Assembly: GCA_030063045.1 (NCBI GenBank)
Contig: JAQSEB010000003.1
Location: forward strand, 1,054,001 to 1,118,000
Origin: Pratylenchus scribneri
Lineage: Eukaryota; Nematoda; Chromadorea; Rhabditida; Pratylenchidae
Direction of reading: 5' to 3'
DNA: 64,000 bases
Numbering within the stretch: position 1 is the stretch's first letter; each line of letters begins with the position of its first letter. The position numbers were made by a program, and so were the translations under genes. Below the pieces are notes generated by a model. That model was given only the letters and a program-made list of their open reading frames with translations. It was not told the DNA's origin and did no database searches. Positions 46,501 through 59,600 of the stretch are shown piece after piece.

Positions 46501-48330
46501 AATATTCAATAATTCAATCGATCGAAAAGTATTTTATGATAATTTTGTGGCCCGAATTTAATTTTTTTGAAAAATTCTATTAGAATCATATTCTACACTT
46601 TAAAAAAGAGGTATCAAAACCTTCGATTTTTTAAAATACTCCCATATCGATTTTTAATAAATTTTTCAAAAATATTCAATAATTCAATCGATCGAAAAGT
46701 ATCTTCCGACCATTTTGGGGTCAGAATTTAATTTTTTTGAAAAATATCATTAGAATCATATTCTTTATTTTAAAAAAGTTATCAAAGCCTTCGATTTTTT
46801 AAAATACTCCCATATCGATTTTTAATAAATTTTTCAAAAATATTCAATAATTCAATCGATCGAAAAGTATCTTCCGACCATTTTGGGGTCAGAATTTAAT
46901 TTTTTTGAAAAATATCATTAGAATCATATTCTTTATTTTAAAAAAGAGTTATCAAAGCCTTCGATTTTTTAAAATACTCCCATATCGATTTTTAATAAAT
47001 TTTTCAAAAATATTCAATAATTCAATCGATCGAAAAGTATCTTCCGACCATTTTGGGGTCAGAATTTAATTTTTTTGAAAAATATCATTAGAATCATATT
47101 CTATATTTTAAAAAAGAGGTATCAAAGCCTTCGATTTTTTAAAATACCCCAATATCGATTTTTATCAAATTTTTCAAAAATATTCAATAATTCAATCGAT
47201 CGAAAAGTATTTTATGACCATTTTGGGGTCAGAATTTAATTTTTTTGAAAAATATTATTAGAATCATATTCACACTCTATATTAGAGGTATCAAAGCCTT
47301 CGATTTCTTTAAATACCTCAATATCGATTTTTAACAAATTTTTCAAAAATATTCAATAATTCAACCGATCGAAAAGTATCTTCCGACCATTTTGGGGTTT
47401 AATTTTTTTGAAAATTATCATTAGAATCATATTCACCACTCTATATTATAGGTATCAAAGCCTTCGATTTTTTAAAATACCCCAATATCGATTTTTAACA
47501 AATTTTTCAAAAATATTCAATAATTCAGTCGATCGAAAAGTATCTTCCGACCATTTTTGGGTTTAATTTTTTTGAAAAATATCATTAGAATCATATTCAC
47601 CACTCTATATTATAGGTATCAAAGCCTTCGATTTTTTAAAATACCCCAATATCGATTTTTAACAAATTTTTTAAAAATATTCAATAATTCAGTCGATCGA
47701 AAAGTATCTTCCGACCATTTTGGGGTCAGAATTTAATTTTTTTGAAAAATATCATTAGAATCATATTCACCACTCTATATTATAGGTATCAAAGCCTTCG
47801 ATTTTTTAAAATACCCCAATATCGATTTTTATCAAATTTTTCAAAAATATTCAATAATTCAGTCGATCGAAAAGTATCTTCCGACCATTTTTGGGTTTAA
47901 TTTTTTTGAAAAATATCATTAGAATCATATTCACCACTCTATATTATAGGTATCAAAGCCTTCGATTTTTTAAAATACCCCAATATCGATTTTTAACAAA
48001 TTTTTCAAAAATATTCAATAATTCAGTCGATCGAAAAGTATCTTCCGACCATTTTGGGGTCAGAATTTAATTTTTTTGAAAAATATCATTAGAATCATAT
48101 TCACCACTCTATATTATAGGTATCAAAGCCTTCGATTTTTTAAAATACCCCAATATCGATTTTTAACAAATTTTTCAAAAATATTCAATAATTCAGTCGA
48201 TCGAAAAGTATCTTCCGACCATTTTGGGGTCAGAATTTAATTTTTTTGAAAAATATCATTAGAATCATATTCTCCACTTTAAAATAGAGGTATCAAAGCC
48301 TTCGATTTCTTTAAATACCCCCATATCGAT
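43540..48330. repeat. Satellite I right-hand section with ACCACTCTATATTATAGG variants
   Basis: Two groups (about 43.54-43.9 kb and 47.26-48.25 kb) carry CACCACTCTATATTATAGG and CAGTCGATCG. Several have a shortened CCATTTTTGGGTTTAA block, giving monomers a few bases under 170. They are separated by a block of standard monomers. Confidence 0.8.
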
Positions 48331-48836
48331 TTTTAACAAATTTTTCAAAAATATTCAATAATTCAATCGATCGAAAAGTATCTTCCGACCATTTTGGGGT
48401 CAGAATTTAATTTTTTTGTAAAATATTATTAGAATCATATTCTTCACTCTAAAATAGAGGTATCAAAACCTTCGATTTTTTAAAATAGCCCCATATCGAT
48501 TTTTAATAAATTTTTCAAGAATATTCAATAATTCAATCGATCGAAAAGTAACTTCCGACCATTTTGGGGTCAGAATTTAATTTTTTTGTAAAATATTATT
48601 AGAATCATATTCTTCACTCTAAAATAGAGGTATCAAAACCTTCGATTTTTTAAAATAGCCCCATATCGATTTTTAATAAATTTTTCAAGAATATTCAATA
48701 ATTCAATCGATCGAAAAGTAACTTCCGACCATTTTGGGGTCAAAATTTAATTTTTTTGAAAAATATTATTAGAATCATATTCTCCACTCTAAAATAGAGG
48801 TATCAAAGCTTTCGATTTTTTAAAATACCCCCATAT

Positions 48837-50620
48837 TGATTTTTTATGAATTTCTAAAAAATATGACCCATATTCAATTATGCCTAGGGTATATTTGACA
48901 TGTTTTAGTTCAGGATTTGAATTTTTTAAAATTTTTTTAAAATAATCATATTCTCCATCAAAAAATACAGTCCTATTTTTTTTATTTTATTATTATACCC
49001 TCATATTGATTTTTTATGAATTTTTGAATATATTATACCCATATATGGGGTATTTAAGGGGTTTGAAACATTTTATGGCCTAGGTTTTGAACTTTTTAGA
49101 ATTTTTTTTATTCCATCGTATTCTCCATCTAATTCTACAGGCGAATGTCAATTTATTTTTATTCAATTTATCCATATTGATTTTTTATGAATTTCTAAAA
49201 AATATGACCCAAATTCAATTATGCCTAGGGTATATTTGACATGTTTTAGGCTAGGATTTGAATTTTTTGAAATTTTCTTAATAGAATCATATTCTCCATC
49301 CAAAAATACAGGCCAATCTTTTTTTAGATTTTTAAAATACCCTCATATTGATTTTTTATGAATTTTTGAATATATTATATCCATATATGGGGTATTTAAG
49401 GGGTTTGAAACATTTTATGGCCTAGGTTTTGAACTTTTTAGAATTTTTTTAATTTTATCGTATTCTCCATCTAATTCTACAGGCGAACGTCAATTTATTT
49501 TTATTCAATTTATCCATAATGATTTTTTATGAATTTTTGAATATATTATATCCATATATGGGGTATTTAAGGTGTTTGAAACATTTTATGGCCTAGATTT
49601 TGAACTTTTTGGAATTTTTTTAATTTTATCGTATTCTCCATCTAATTCTACAGGCGAATGTCAATTTATTTTTATTTAATTCATCCATATTGATTTTTTA
49701 TGAATTTTTGAATATATTATATCCATATATGGGGTATTTAAGGGGTTTGAAACATTTTATGGCCTAGGTTTTGAACTTTTTAGAATTTTTTTAATTTTAT
49801 CGTATTCTCCATCTAATTCTACAGGCGAACGTCAATTTATTTTTATTCAATACCTCCATATTGATTTTTTATGAATTTTTGAATATATTATATCCATATA
49901 TGGGGTATTTAAGGTGTTTGAAACATTTTATGGCCTAGATTTTGAACTTTTTGGAATTTTTTTAATTCCATCATATTCTTCATCTAATTCTACAGGCGAA
50001 CGTCAATTTATTTTTATTCAATACCTCCATATTGATTTTTTATGAATTTCTAAAAAATATGACCCATATTCAATTATGCCTAGGGTATATTTGACATGTT
50101 TTAGTTCAGGATTTGAATTTTTTGAAATTTTCTTAATAGAATCATATTCTCCATCCAAAAATACAGGCTTATCTTTTTTTATTTTATTAATATACCCTCA
50201 TATTGATTTTTTATGAATTTTTGAATATATCATATCCATATATGGGGTATTTAAGGGGTTTGAAACATTTTATGGCCTAGGTTTTGAACTTTTTAGAATT
50301 TTTTTAATTCCATCGTATTCTCCATCTAATTCTACAGGCGAATGTCAATTTATTTTTATTCAATTTATCCATAATGATTTTTTATGAATTTCTAAAAAAT
50401 ATGACCCAAATTCAATTATGCCTAGGGTATATTTGACATGTTTTAGGCTAGGATTTGAATTTTTTGAAATTTTCTTAATAGAATCATATTCTCCATCCAA
50501 AAATACAGGCCAATCTTTTTTTAGATTTTTAAAATACCCTCTTACTGATTTTTTATGAATTTTTGAATATATTATATCCATATATGGGGTATTTAAGGGG
50601 TTTGAAACATTTTATGGCCT
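48837..50620. repeat. Junction zone: diverged satellite II monomers with a second monomer type
   Basis: Monomers of the standard type alternate irregularly with a second type containing AATTTCTAAAAAATATGACC, CAATTATGCCTAGGGTATAT, TTGACATGTTTTAG and AATAGAATCATATTCTCCAT (starting near 48832, 49182, 50034 and 50380). The last word resembles satellite I. Copies here differ more from one another than those further right. Confidence 0.85.
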
Positions 50621-53600
50621 AGGTTTTGTATTTTTTGAAATTTTTTTAATTCCATCGTATTCTCCATCTAATTCTACAGGCGAATGTCAATTTATTTTTA
50701 TTCAATTCATCCATATTGATTTTTTATGAATTTTTGAATATATTATATCCATATATGGGGTATTTAAGGTGTTTGAAACATTTTATGGCCTAGGTTTTGA
50801 ACTTTTTTGAAATTTTTTTAATTCCATCGTATTCTCCATCTAATTCTACAGGCGAACGTCAATTTATTTTTATTCAATTCATCCATATTGATTTTTTATG
50901 AATTTTTGAATATATTATATCCATATATGGGGTATTTAAGGTGTTTGAAACATTTTATGGCCTAGGTTTTGTATTTTTTGAAATTTTTTTAATTCCATCG
51001 TATTCTCCATCTAATTCTACAGGCGAACGTCAATTTATTTTTATTCAATTCATCCATATTGATTTTTTATGAATTTTTGAATATATTATATCCATATATG
51101 GGGTATTTAAGGTGTTTGAAACATTTTATGGCCTAGGTTTTGAACTTTTTTGAAATTTTTTTAATTCCATCGTATTCTCCATCTAATTCTACAGGCGAAC
51201 GTCAATTTATTTTTATTCAATTCATCCATATTGATTTTTTATGAATTTTTGAATATATTATATCCATATATGGGGTATTTAAGGTGTTTGAAACATTTTA
51301 TGGCCTAGGTTTTGAACTTTTTTGAAATTTTTTTAATTCCATCGTATTCTCCATCTAATTCTACAGGCGAACGTCAATTTATTTTTATTCAATTCATCCA
51401 TATTGATTTTTTATGAATTTTTGAATATATTATATCCATATATGGGGTATTTAAGGTGTTTGAAACATTTTATGGTCTAGGTTTTGAACTTTTTTGAAAT
51501 TTTTTTAATTCCATCGTATTCTCCATCTAATTCTACAGGCGAACGTCAATTTATTTTTATTCAATTCATCCATATTGATTTTTTATGAATTTTTGAATAT
51601 ATTATTTCCATATATGGGGTATTTAAGGGGTTTGAAACATTTTATGGTCTAGGTTTTGAACTTTTTTGAAATTTTTTTAATTCCATCGTATTCTCCATCT
51701 AATTCTACAGGCGAACGTCAATTTATTTTTATTCAATTCATCCATATTGATTTTTTATGAATTTTTGAATATATTATATCCATATATGGGGTATTTAAGG
51801 TGTTTGAAACATTTTATGGTCTAGGTTTTGAACTTTTTTGAAATTTTTTTAATTCCATCGTATTCTCCATCTAATTCTACAGGCGAATGTCAATTTATTT
51901 TTATTCAATTCATCCATATTGATTTTTTATGAATTTTTGAATATATTATATCCATATATGGGGTATTTAAGGTGTTTGAAACATTTTATGGCCTAGGTTT
52001 TGAACTTTTTTGAAATTTTTTTAATTCCATCGTATTCTCCATCTAATTCTACAGGCGAACGTCAATTTATTTTTATTCAATTCATCCATATTGATTTTTT
52101 ATGAATTTTTGAATATATTATATCCATATATGGGGTATTTAAGGTGTTTGAAACATTTTATGGTCTAGGTTTTGAACTTTTTTGAAATTTTTTTAATTCC
52201 ATCGTATTCTCCATCTAATTCTACAGGCGAATGTCAATTTATTTTTATTCAATTCATCCATATTGATTTTTTATGAATTTTTGAATATATTATATCCATA
52301 TATGGGGTATTTAAGGTGTTTGAAACATTTTATGGTCTAGGTTTTGAACTTTTTTGAAATTTTTTTAATTCCATCGTATTCTCCATCTAATTCTACAGGC
52401 GAACGTCAATTTATTTTTATTCAATTCATCCATATTGATTTTTTATGAATTTTTGAATATATTATATCCATATATGGGGTATTTAAGGTGTTTGAAACAT
52501 TTTATGGTCTAGGTTTTGAACTTTTTTGAAATTTTTTTAATTCCATCGTATTCTCCATCTAATTCTACAGGCGAATGTCAATTTATTTTTATTCAATTCA
52601 TCCATATTGATTTTTTATGAATTTTTGAATATATTATATCCATATATGGGGTATTTAAGGTGTTTGAAACATTTTATGGTCTAGGTTTTGAACTTTTTTG
52701 AAATTTTTTTAATTCCATCGTATTCTCCATCTAATTCTACAGGCGAACGTCAATTTATTTTTATTCAATTCATCCATATTGATTTTTTATGAATTTTTGA
52801 ATATATTATATCCATATATGGGGTATTTAAGGTGTTTGAAACATTTTATGGTCTAGGTTTTGAACTTTTTTGAAATTTTTTTAATTCCATCGTATTCTCC
52901 ATCTAATTCTACAGGCGAATGTCAATTTATTTTTATTCAATTCATCCATATTGATTTTTTATGAATTTTTGAATATATTATATCCATATATGGGGTATTT
53001 AAGGTGTTTGAAACATTTTATGGCCTAGGTTTTGAACTTTTTTGAAATTTTTTTAATTCCATCGTATTCTCCATCTAATTCTACAGGCGAACGTCAATTT
53101 ATTTTTATTCAATTCATCCATATTGATTTTTTATGAATTTTTGAATATATTATTTCCATATATGGGGTATTTAAGGGGTTTGAAACATTTTATGGTCTAG
53201 GTTTTGAACTTTTTTGAAATTTTTTTAATTCCATCGTATCCTCCATCTAATTCTACAGGCGAACGTCAATTTATTTTTATTCAATTCATCCATATTGATT
53301 TTTTATGAATTTTTGAATATATTATATCCATATATGGGGTATTTAAGGTGTTTGAAACATTTTATGGCCTAGGTTTTGAACTTTTTTGAAATTTTTTTAA
53401 TTCCATCGTATTCTCCATCTAATTCTACAGGCGAACGTCAATTTATTTTTATTCAATTCATCCATATTGATTTTTTATGAATTTTTGAATATATTATATC
53501 CATATATGGGGTATTTAAGGTGTTTGAAACATTTTATGGCCTAGGTTTTGTATTTTTTGAAATTTTTTTAATTCCATCGTATTCTCCATCTAATTCTACA

Positions 53601-56600
53601 GGCGAACGTCAATTTATTTTTATTCAATTCATCCATATTGATTTTTTATGAATTTTTGAATATATTATATCCATATATGGGGTATTTAAGGTGTTTGAAA
53701 CATTTTATGGCCTAGGTTTTGAACTTTTTTGAAATTTTTTTAATTCCATCGTATTCTCCATCTAATTCTACAGGCGAACGTCAATTTATTTTTATTCAAT
53801 TCATCCATATTGATTTTTTATGAATTTTTGAATATATTATATCCATATATGGGGTATTTAAGGTGTTTGAAACATTTTATGGCCTAGGTTTTGAACTTTT
53901 TTGAAATTTTTTTAATTCCATCGTATTCTCCATCTAATTCTACAGGCGAACGTCAATTTATTTTTATTCAATTCATCCATATTGATTTTTTATGAATTTT
54001 TGAATATATTATATCCATATATGGGGTATTTAAGGTGTTTGAAACATTTTATGGTCTAGGTTTTGAACTTTTTTGAAATTTTTTTAATTCCATCGTATTC
54101 TCCATCTAATTCTACAGGCGAACGTCAATTTATTTTTATTCAATTCATCCATATTGATTTTTTATGAATTTTTGAATATATTATTTCCATATATGGGGTA
54201 TTTAAGGGGTTTGAAACATTTTATGGTCTAGGTTTTGAACTTTTTTGAAATTTTTTTAATTCCATCGTATTCTCCATCTAATTCTACAGGCGAACGTCAA
54301 TTTATTTTTATTCAATTCATCCATATTGATTTTTTATGAATTTTTGAATATATTATATCCATATATGGGGTATTTAAGGTGTTTGAAACATTTTATGGTC
54401 TAGGTTTTGAACTTTTTTGAAATTTTTTTAATTCCATCGTATTCTCCATCTAATTCTACAGGCGAATGTCAATTTATTTTTATTCAATTCATCCATATTG
54501 ATTTTTTATGAATTTTTGAATATATTATATCCATATATGGGGTATTTAAGGTGTTTGAAACATTTTATGGCCTAGGTTTTGAACTTTTTTGAAATTTTTT
54601 TAATTCCATCGTATTCTCCATCTAATTCTACAGGCGAACGTCAATTTATTTTTATTCAATTCATCCATATTGATTTTTTATGAATTTTTGAATATATTAT
54701 ATCCATATATGGGGTATTTAAGGTGTTTGAAACATTTTATGGTCTAGGTTTTGAACTTTTTTGAAATTTTTTTAATTCCATCGTATTCTCCATCTAATTC
54801 TACAGGCGAATGTCAATTTATTTTTATTCAATTCATCCATATTGATTTTTTATGAATTTTTGAATATATTATATCCATATATGGGGTATTTAAGGTGTTT
54901 GAAACATTTTATGGTCTAGGTTTTGAACTTTTTTGAAATTTTTTTAATTCCATCGTATTCTCCATCTAATTCTACAGGCGAACGTCAATTTATTTTTATT
55001 CAATTCATCCATATTGATTTTTTATGAATTTTTGAATATATTATATCCATATATGGGGTATTTAAGGTGTTTGAAACATTTTATGGTCTAGGTTTTGAAC
55101 TTTTTTGAAATTTTTTTAATTCCATCGTATTCTCCATCTAATTCTACAGGCGAATGTCAATTTATTTTTATTCAATTCATCCATATTGATTTTTTATGAA
55201 TTTTTGAATATATTATATCCATATATGGGGTATTTAAGGTGTTTGAAACATTTTATGGTCTAGGTTTTGAACTTTTTTGAAATTTTTTTAATTCCATCGT
55301 ATTCTCCATCTAATTCTACAGGCGAACGTCAATTTATTTTTATTCAATTCATCCATATTGATTTTTTATGAATTTTTGAATATATTATATCCATATATGG
55401 GGTATTTAAGGTGTTTGAAACATTTTATGGTCTAGGTTTTGAACTTTTTTGAAATTTTTTTAATTCCATCGTATTCTCCATCTAATTCTACAGGCGAATG
55501 TCAATTTATTTTTATTCAATTCATCCATATTGATTTTTTATGAATTTTTGAATATATTATATCCATATATGGGGTATTTAAGGTGTTTGAAACATTTTAT
55601 GGCCTAGGTTTTGAACTTTTTTGAAATTTTTTTAATTCCATCGTATTCTCCATCTAATTCTACAGGCGAACGTCAATTTATTTTTATTCAATTCATCCAT
55701 ATTGATTTTTTATGAATTTTTGAATATATTATTTCCATATATGGGGTATTTAAGGGGTTTGAAACATTTTATGGTCTAGGTTTTGAACTTTTTTGAAATT
55801 TTTTTAATTCCATCGTATCCTCCATCTAATTCTACAGGCGAACGTCAATTTATTTTTATTCAATTCATCCATATTGATTTTTTATGAATTTTTGAATATA
55901 TTATATCCATATATGGGGTATTTAAGGTGTTTGAAACATTTTATGGTCTAGGTTTTGAACTTTTTTGAAATTTTTTTAATTCCATCGTATTCTCCATCTA
56001 ATTCTACAGGCGAACGTCAATTTATTTTTATTCAATTCATCCATATTGATTTTTTATGAATTTTTGAATATATTATATCCATATATGGGGTATTTAAGGT
56101 GTTTGAAACATTTTATGGCCTAGGTTTTGAACTTTTTTGAAATTTTTTTAATTCCATCGTATTCTCCATCTAATTCTACAGGCGAATGTCAATTTATTTT
56201 TATTCAATTCATCCATATTGATTTTTTATGAATTTTTGAATATATTATATCCATATATGGGGTATTTAAGGTGTTTGAAACATTTTATGGTCTAGGTTTT
56301 GAACTTTTTTGAAATTTTTTTAATTCCATCGTATTCTCCATCTAATTCTACAGGCGAACGTCAATTTATTTTTATTCAATTCATCCATATTGATTTTTTA
56401 TGAATTTTTGAATATATTATATCCATATATGGGGTATTTAAGGTGTTTGAAACATTTTATGGCCTAGGTTTTGAACTTTTTTGAAATTTTTTTAATTCCA
56501 TCGTATTCTCCATCTAATTCTACAGGCGAATGTCAATTTATTTTTATTCAATTCATCCATATTGATTTTTTATGAATTTTTGAATATATTATTTCCATAT

Positions 56601-59600
56601 ATGGGGTATTTAAGGTGTTTGAAACATTTTATGGTCTAGGTTTTGAACTTTTTTGAAATTTTTTTAATTCCATCGTATTCTCCATCTAATTCTACAGGCG
56701 AATGTCAATTTATTTTTATTCAATTCATCCATATTGATTTTTTATGAATTTTTGAATATATTATTTCCATATATGGGGTATTTAAGGTGTTTGAAACATT
56801 TTATGGTCTAGTTTTGAACTTTTTTGAAATTTTTTTAATTCCATCGTATTCTCCATCTAATTCTACAGGCGAATGTCAATTTATTTTTATTCAATTCATC
56901 CATATTGATTTTTTATGAATTTTTGAATATATTATATCCATATATGGGGTATTTAAGGTGTTTGAAACATTTTATGGCCTAGGTTTTGAACTTTTTTGAA
57001 ATTTTTTTAATTCCATCGTATTCTCCATCTAATTCTACAGGCGAACGTCAATTTATTTTTATTCAATTCATCCATATTGATTTTTTATGAATTTTTGAAT
57101 ATATTATATCCATATATGGGGTATTTAAGGTGTTTGAAACATTTTATGGCCTAGGTTTTGAACTTTTTTGAAATTTTTTTAATTCCATCGTATTCTCCAT
57201 CTAATTCTACAGGCGAACGTCAATTTATTTTTATTCAATTCATCCATATTGATTTTTTATGAATTTTTGAATATATTATATCCATATATGGGGTATTTAA
57301 GGTGTTTGAAACATTTTATGGCCTAGGTTTTGTATTTTTTGAAATTTTTTTAATTCCATCGTATTCTCCATCTAATTCTACAGGCGAACGTCAATTTATT
57401 TTTATTCAATTCATCCATATTGATTTTTTATGAATTTTTGAATATATTATATCCATATATGGGGTATTTAAGGTGTTTGAAACATTTTATGGCCTAGGTT
57501 TTGTATTTTTTGAAATTTTTTTAATTCCATCGTATTCTCCATCTAATTCTACAGGCGAACGTCAATTTATTTTTATTCAATTCATCCATATTGATTTTTT
57601 ATGAATTTTTGAATATATTATATCCATATATGGGGTATTTAAGGTGTTTGAAACATTTTATGGCCTAGGTTTTGAACTTTTTTGAAATTTTTTTAATTCC
57701 ATCGTATTCTCCATCTAATTCTACAGGCGAACGTCAATTTATTTTTATTCAATTCATCCATATTGATTTTTTATGAATTTTTGAATATATTATATCCATA
57801 TATGGGGTATTTAAGGTGTTTGAAACATTTTATGGCCTAGGTTTTGAACTTTTTTGAAATTTTTTTAATTCCATCGTATTCTCCATCTAATTCTACAGGC
57901 GAACGTCAATTTATTTTTATTCAATTCATCCATATTGATTTTTTATGAATTTTTGAATATATTATATCCATATATGGGGTATTTAAGGTGTTTGAAACAT
58001 TTTATGGTCTAGGTTTTGAACTTTTTTGAAATTTTTTTAATTCCATCGTATTCTCCATCTAATTCTACAGGCGAACGTCAATTTATTTTTATTCAATTCA
58101 TCCATATTGATTTTTTATGAATTTTTGAATATATTATTTCCATATATGGGGTATTTAAGGGGTTTGAAACATTTTATGGTCTAGGTTTTGAACTTTTTTG
58201 AAATTTTTTTAATTCCATCGTATTCTCCATCTAATTCTACAGGCGAACGTCAATTTATTTTTATTCAATTCATCCATATTGATTTTTTATGAATTTTTGA
58301 ATATATTATATCCATATATGGGGTATTTAAGGTGTTTGAAACATTTTATGGTCTAGGTTTTGAACTTTTTTGAAATTTTTTTAATTCCATCGTATTCTCC
58401 ATCTAATTCTACAGGCGAATGTCAATTTATTTTTATTCAATTCATCCATATTGATTTTTTATGAATTTTTGAATATATTATATCCATATATGGGGTATTT
58501 AAGGTGTTTGAAACATTTTATGGCCTAGGTTTTGAACTTTTTTGAAATTTTTTTAATTCCATCGTATTCTCCATCTAATTCTACAGGCGAACGTCAATTT
58601 ATTTTTATTCAATTCATCCATATTGATTTTTTATGAATTTTTGAATATATTATATCCATATATGGGGTATTTAAGGTGTTTGAAACATTTTATGGTCTAG
58701 GTTTTGAACTTTTTTGAAATTTTTTTAATTCCATCGTATTCTCCATCTAATTCTACAGGCGAATGTCAATTTATTTTTATTCAATTCATCCATATTGATT
58801 TTTTATGAATTTTTGAATATATTATATCCATATATGGGGTATTTAAGGTGTTTGAAACATTTTATGGTCTAGGTTTTGAACTTTTTTGAAATTTTTTTAA
58901 TTCCATCGTATTCTCCATCTAATTCTACAGGCGAACGTCAATTTATTTTTATTCAATTCATCCATATTGATTTTTTATGAATTTTTGAATATATTATATC
59001 CATATATGGGGTATTTAAGGTGTTTGAAACATTTTATGGTCTAGGTTTTGAACTTTTTTGAAATTTTTTTAATTCCATCGTATTCTCCATCTAATTCTAC
59101 AGGCGAATGTCAATTTATTTTTATTCAATTCATCCATATTGATTTTTTATGAATTTTTGAATATATTATATCCATATATGGGGTATTTAAGGTGTTTGAA
59201 ACATTTTATGGTCTAGGTTTTGAACTTTTTTGAAATTTTTTTAATTCCATCGTATTCTCCATCTAATTCTACAGGCGAACGTCAATTTATTTTTATTCAA
59301 TTCATCCATATTGATTTTTTATGAATTTTTGAATATATTATATCCATATATGGGGTATTTAAGGTGTTTGAAACATTTTATGGTCTAGGTTTTGAACTTT
59401 TTTGAAATTTTTTTAATTCCATCGTATTCTCCATCTAATTCTACAGGCGAATGTCAATTTATTTTTATTCAATTCATCCATATTGATTTTTTATGAATTT
59501 TTGAATATATTATTTCCATATATGGGGTATTTAAGGTGTTTGAAACATTTTATGGTCTAGGTTTTGAACTTTTTTGAAATTTTTTTAATTCCATCGTATT

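Larger units (their letters stand above)
23221..48836. repeat. Satellite I: head-to-tail array, about 170-bp monomer, about 150 copies
   Basis: Every monomer shares the landmarks ATTAGAATCATATTCT, TATCAAA(G/A)CCTTCGATTT, ATATCGATTTTTAA and TTCAATAATTCAATCGATCG, in that order and one orientation. Spacing measured between equal words is 170 bp over most of the array. Variants differ in the block after GATCGAAAAGTA (TTTTATGATAATTTTGTGGC, TTTTATGATCATTTTGTGGC or TCTTCCGACCATTTTGGGGT) and in the word after CATATTC (TACACTTTAAAA, TTTATTTTAAAA, TCCACTCTAAAA or ACCACTCTATATT). Variants are mixed in blocks, not in a single order. No gene is present; occasional open frames such as 46206-46391 come from repeat indels. 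The length is close to a nucleosome repeat, as in many centromeric satellites, but centromere function is not shown. Confidence 0.97.

Noticed and set aside
50360..50581. 73-residue minus-strand frame in the satellite junction
   Set aside because: It spans one monomer of the second type plus part of the next and reflects repeat sequence without coding features.
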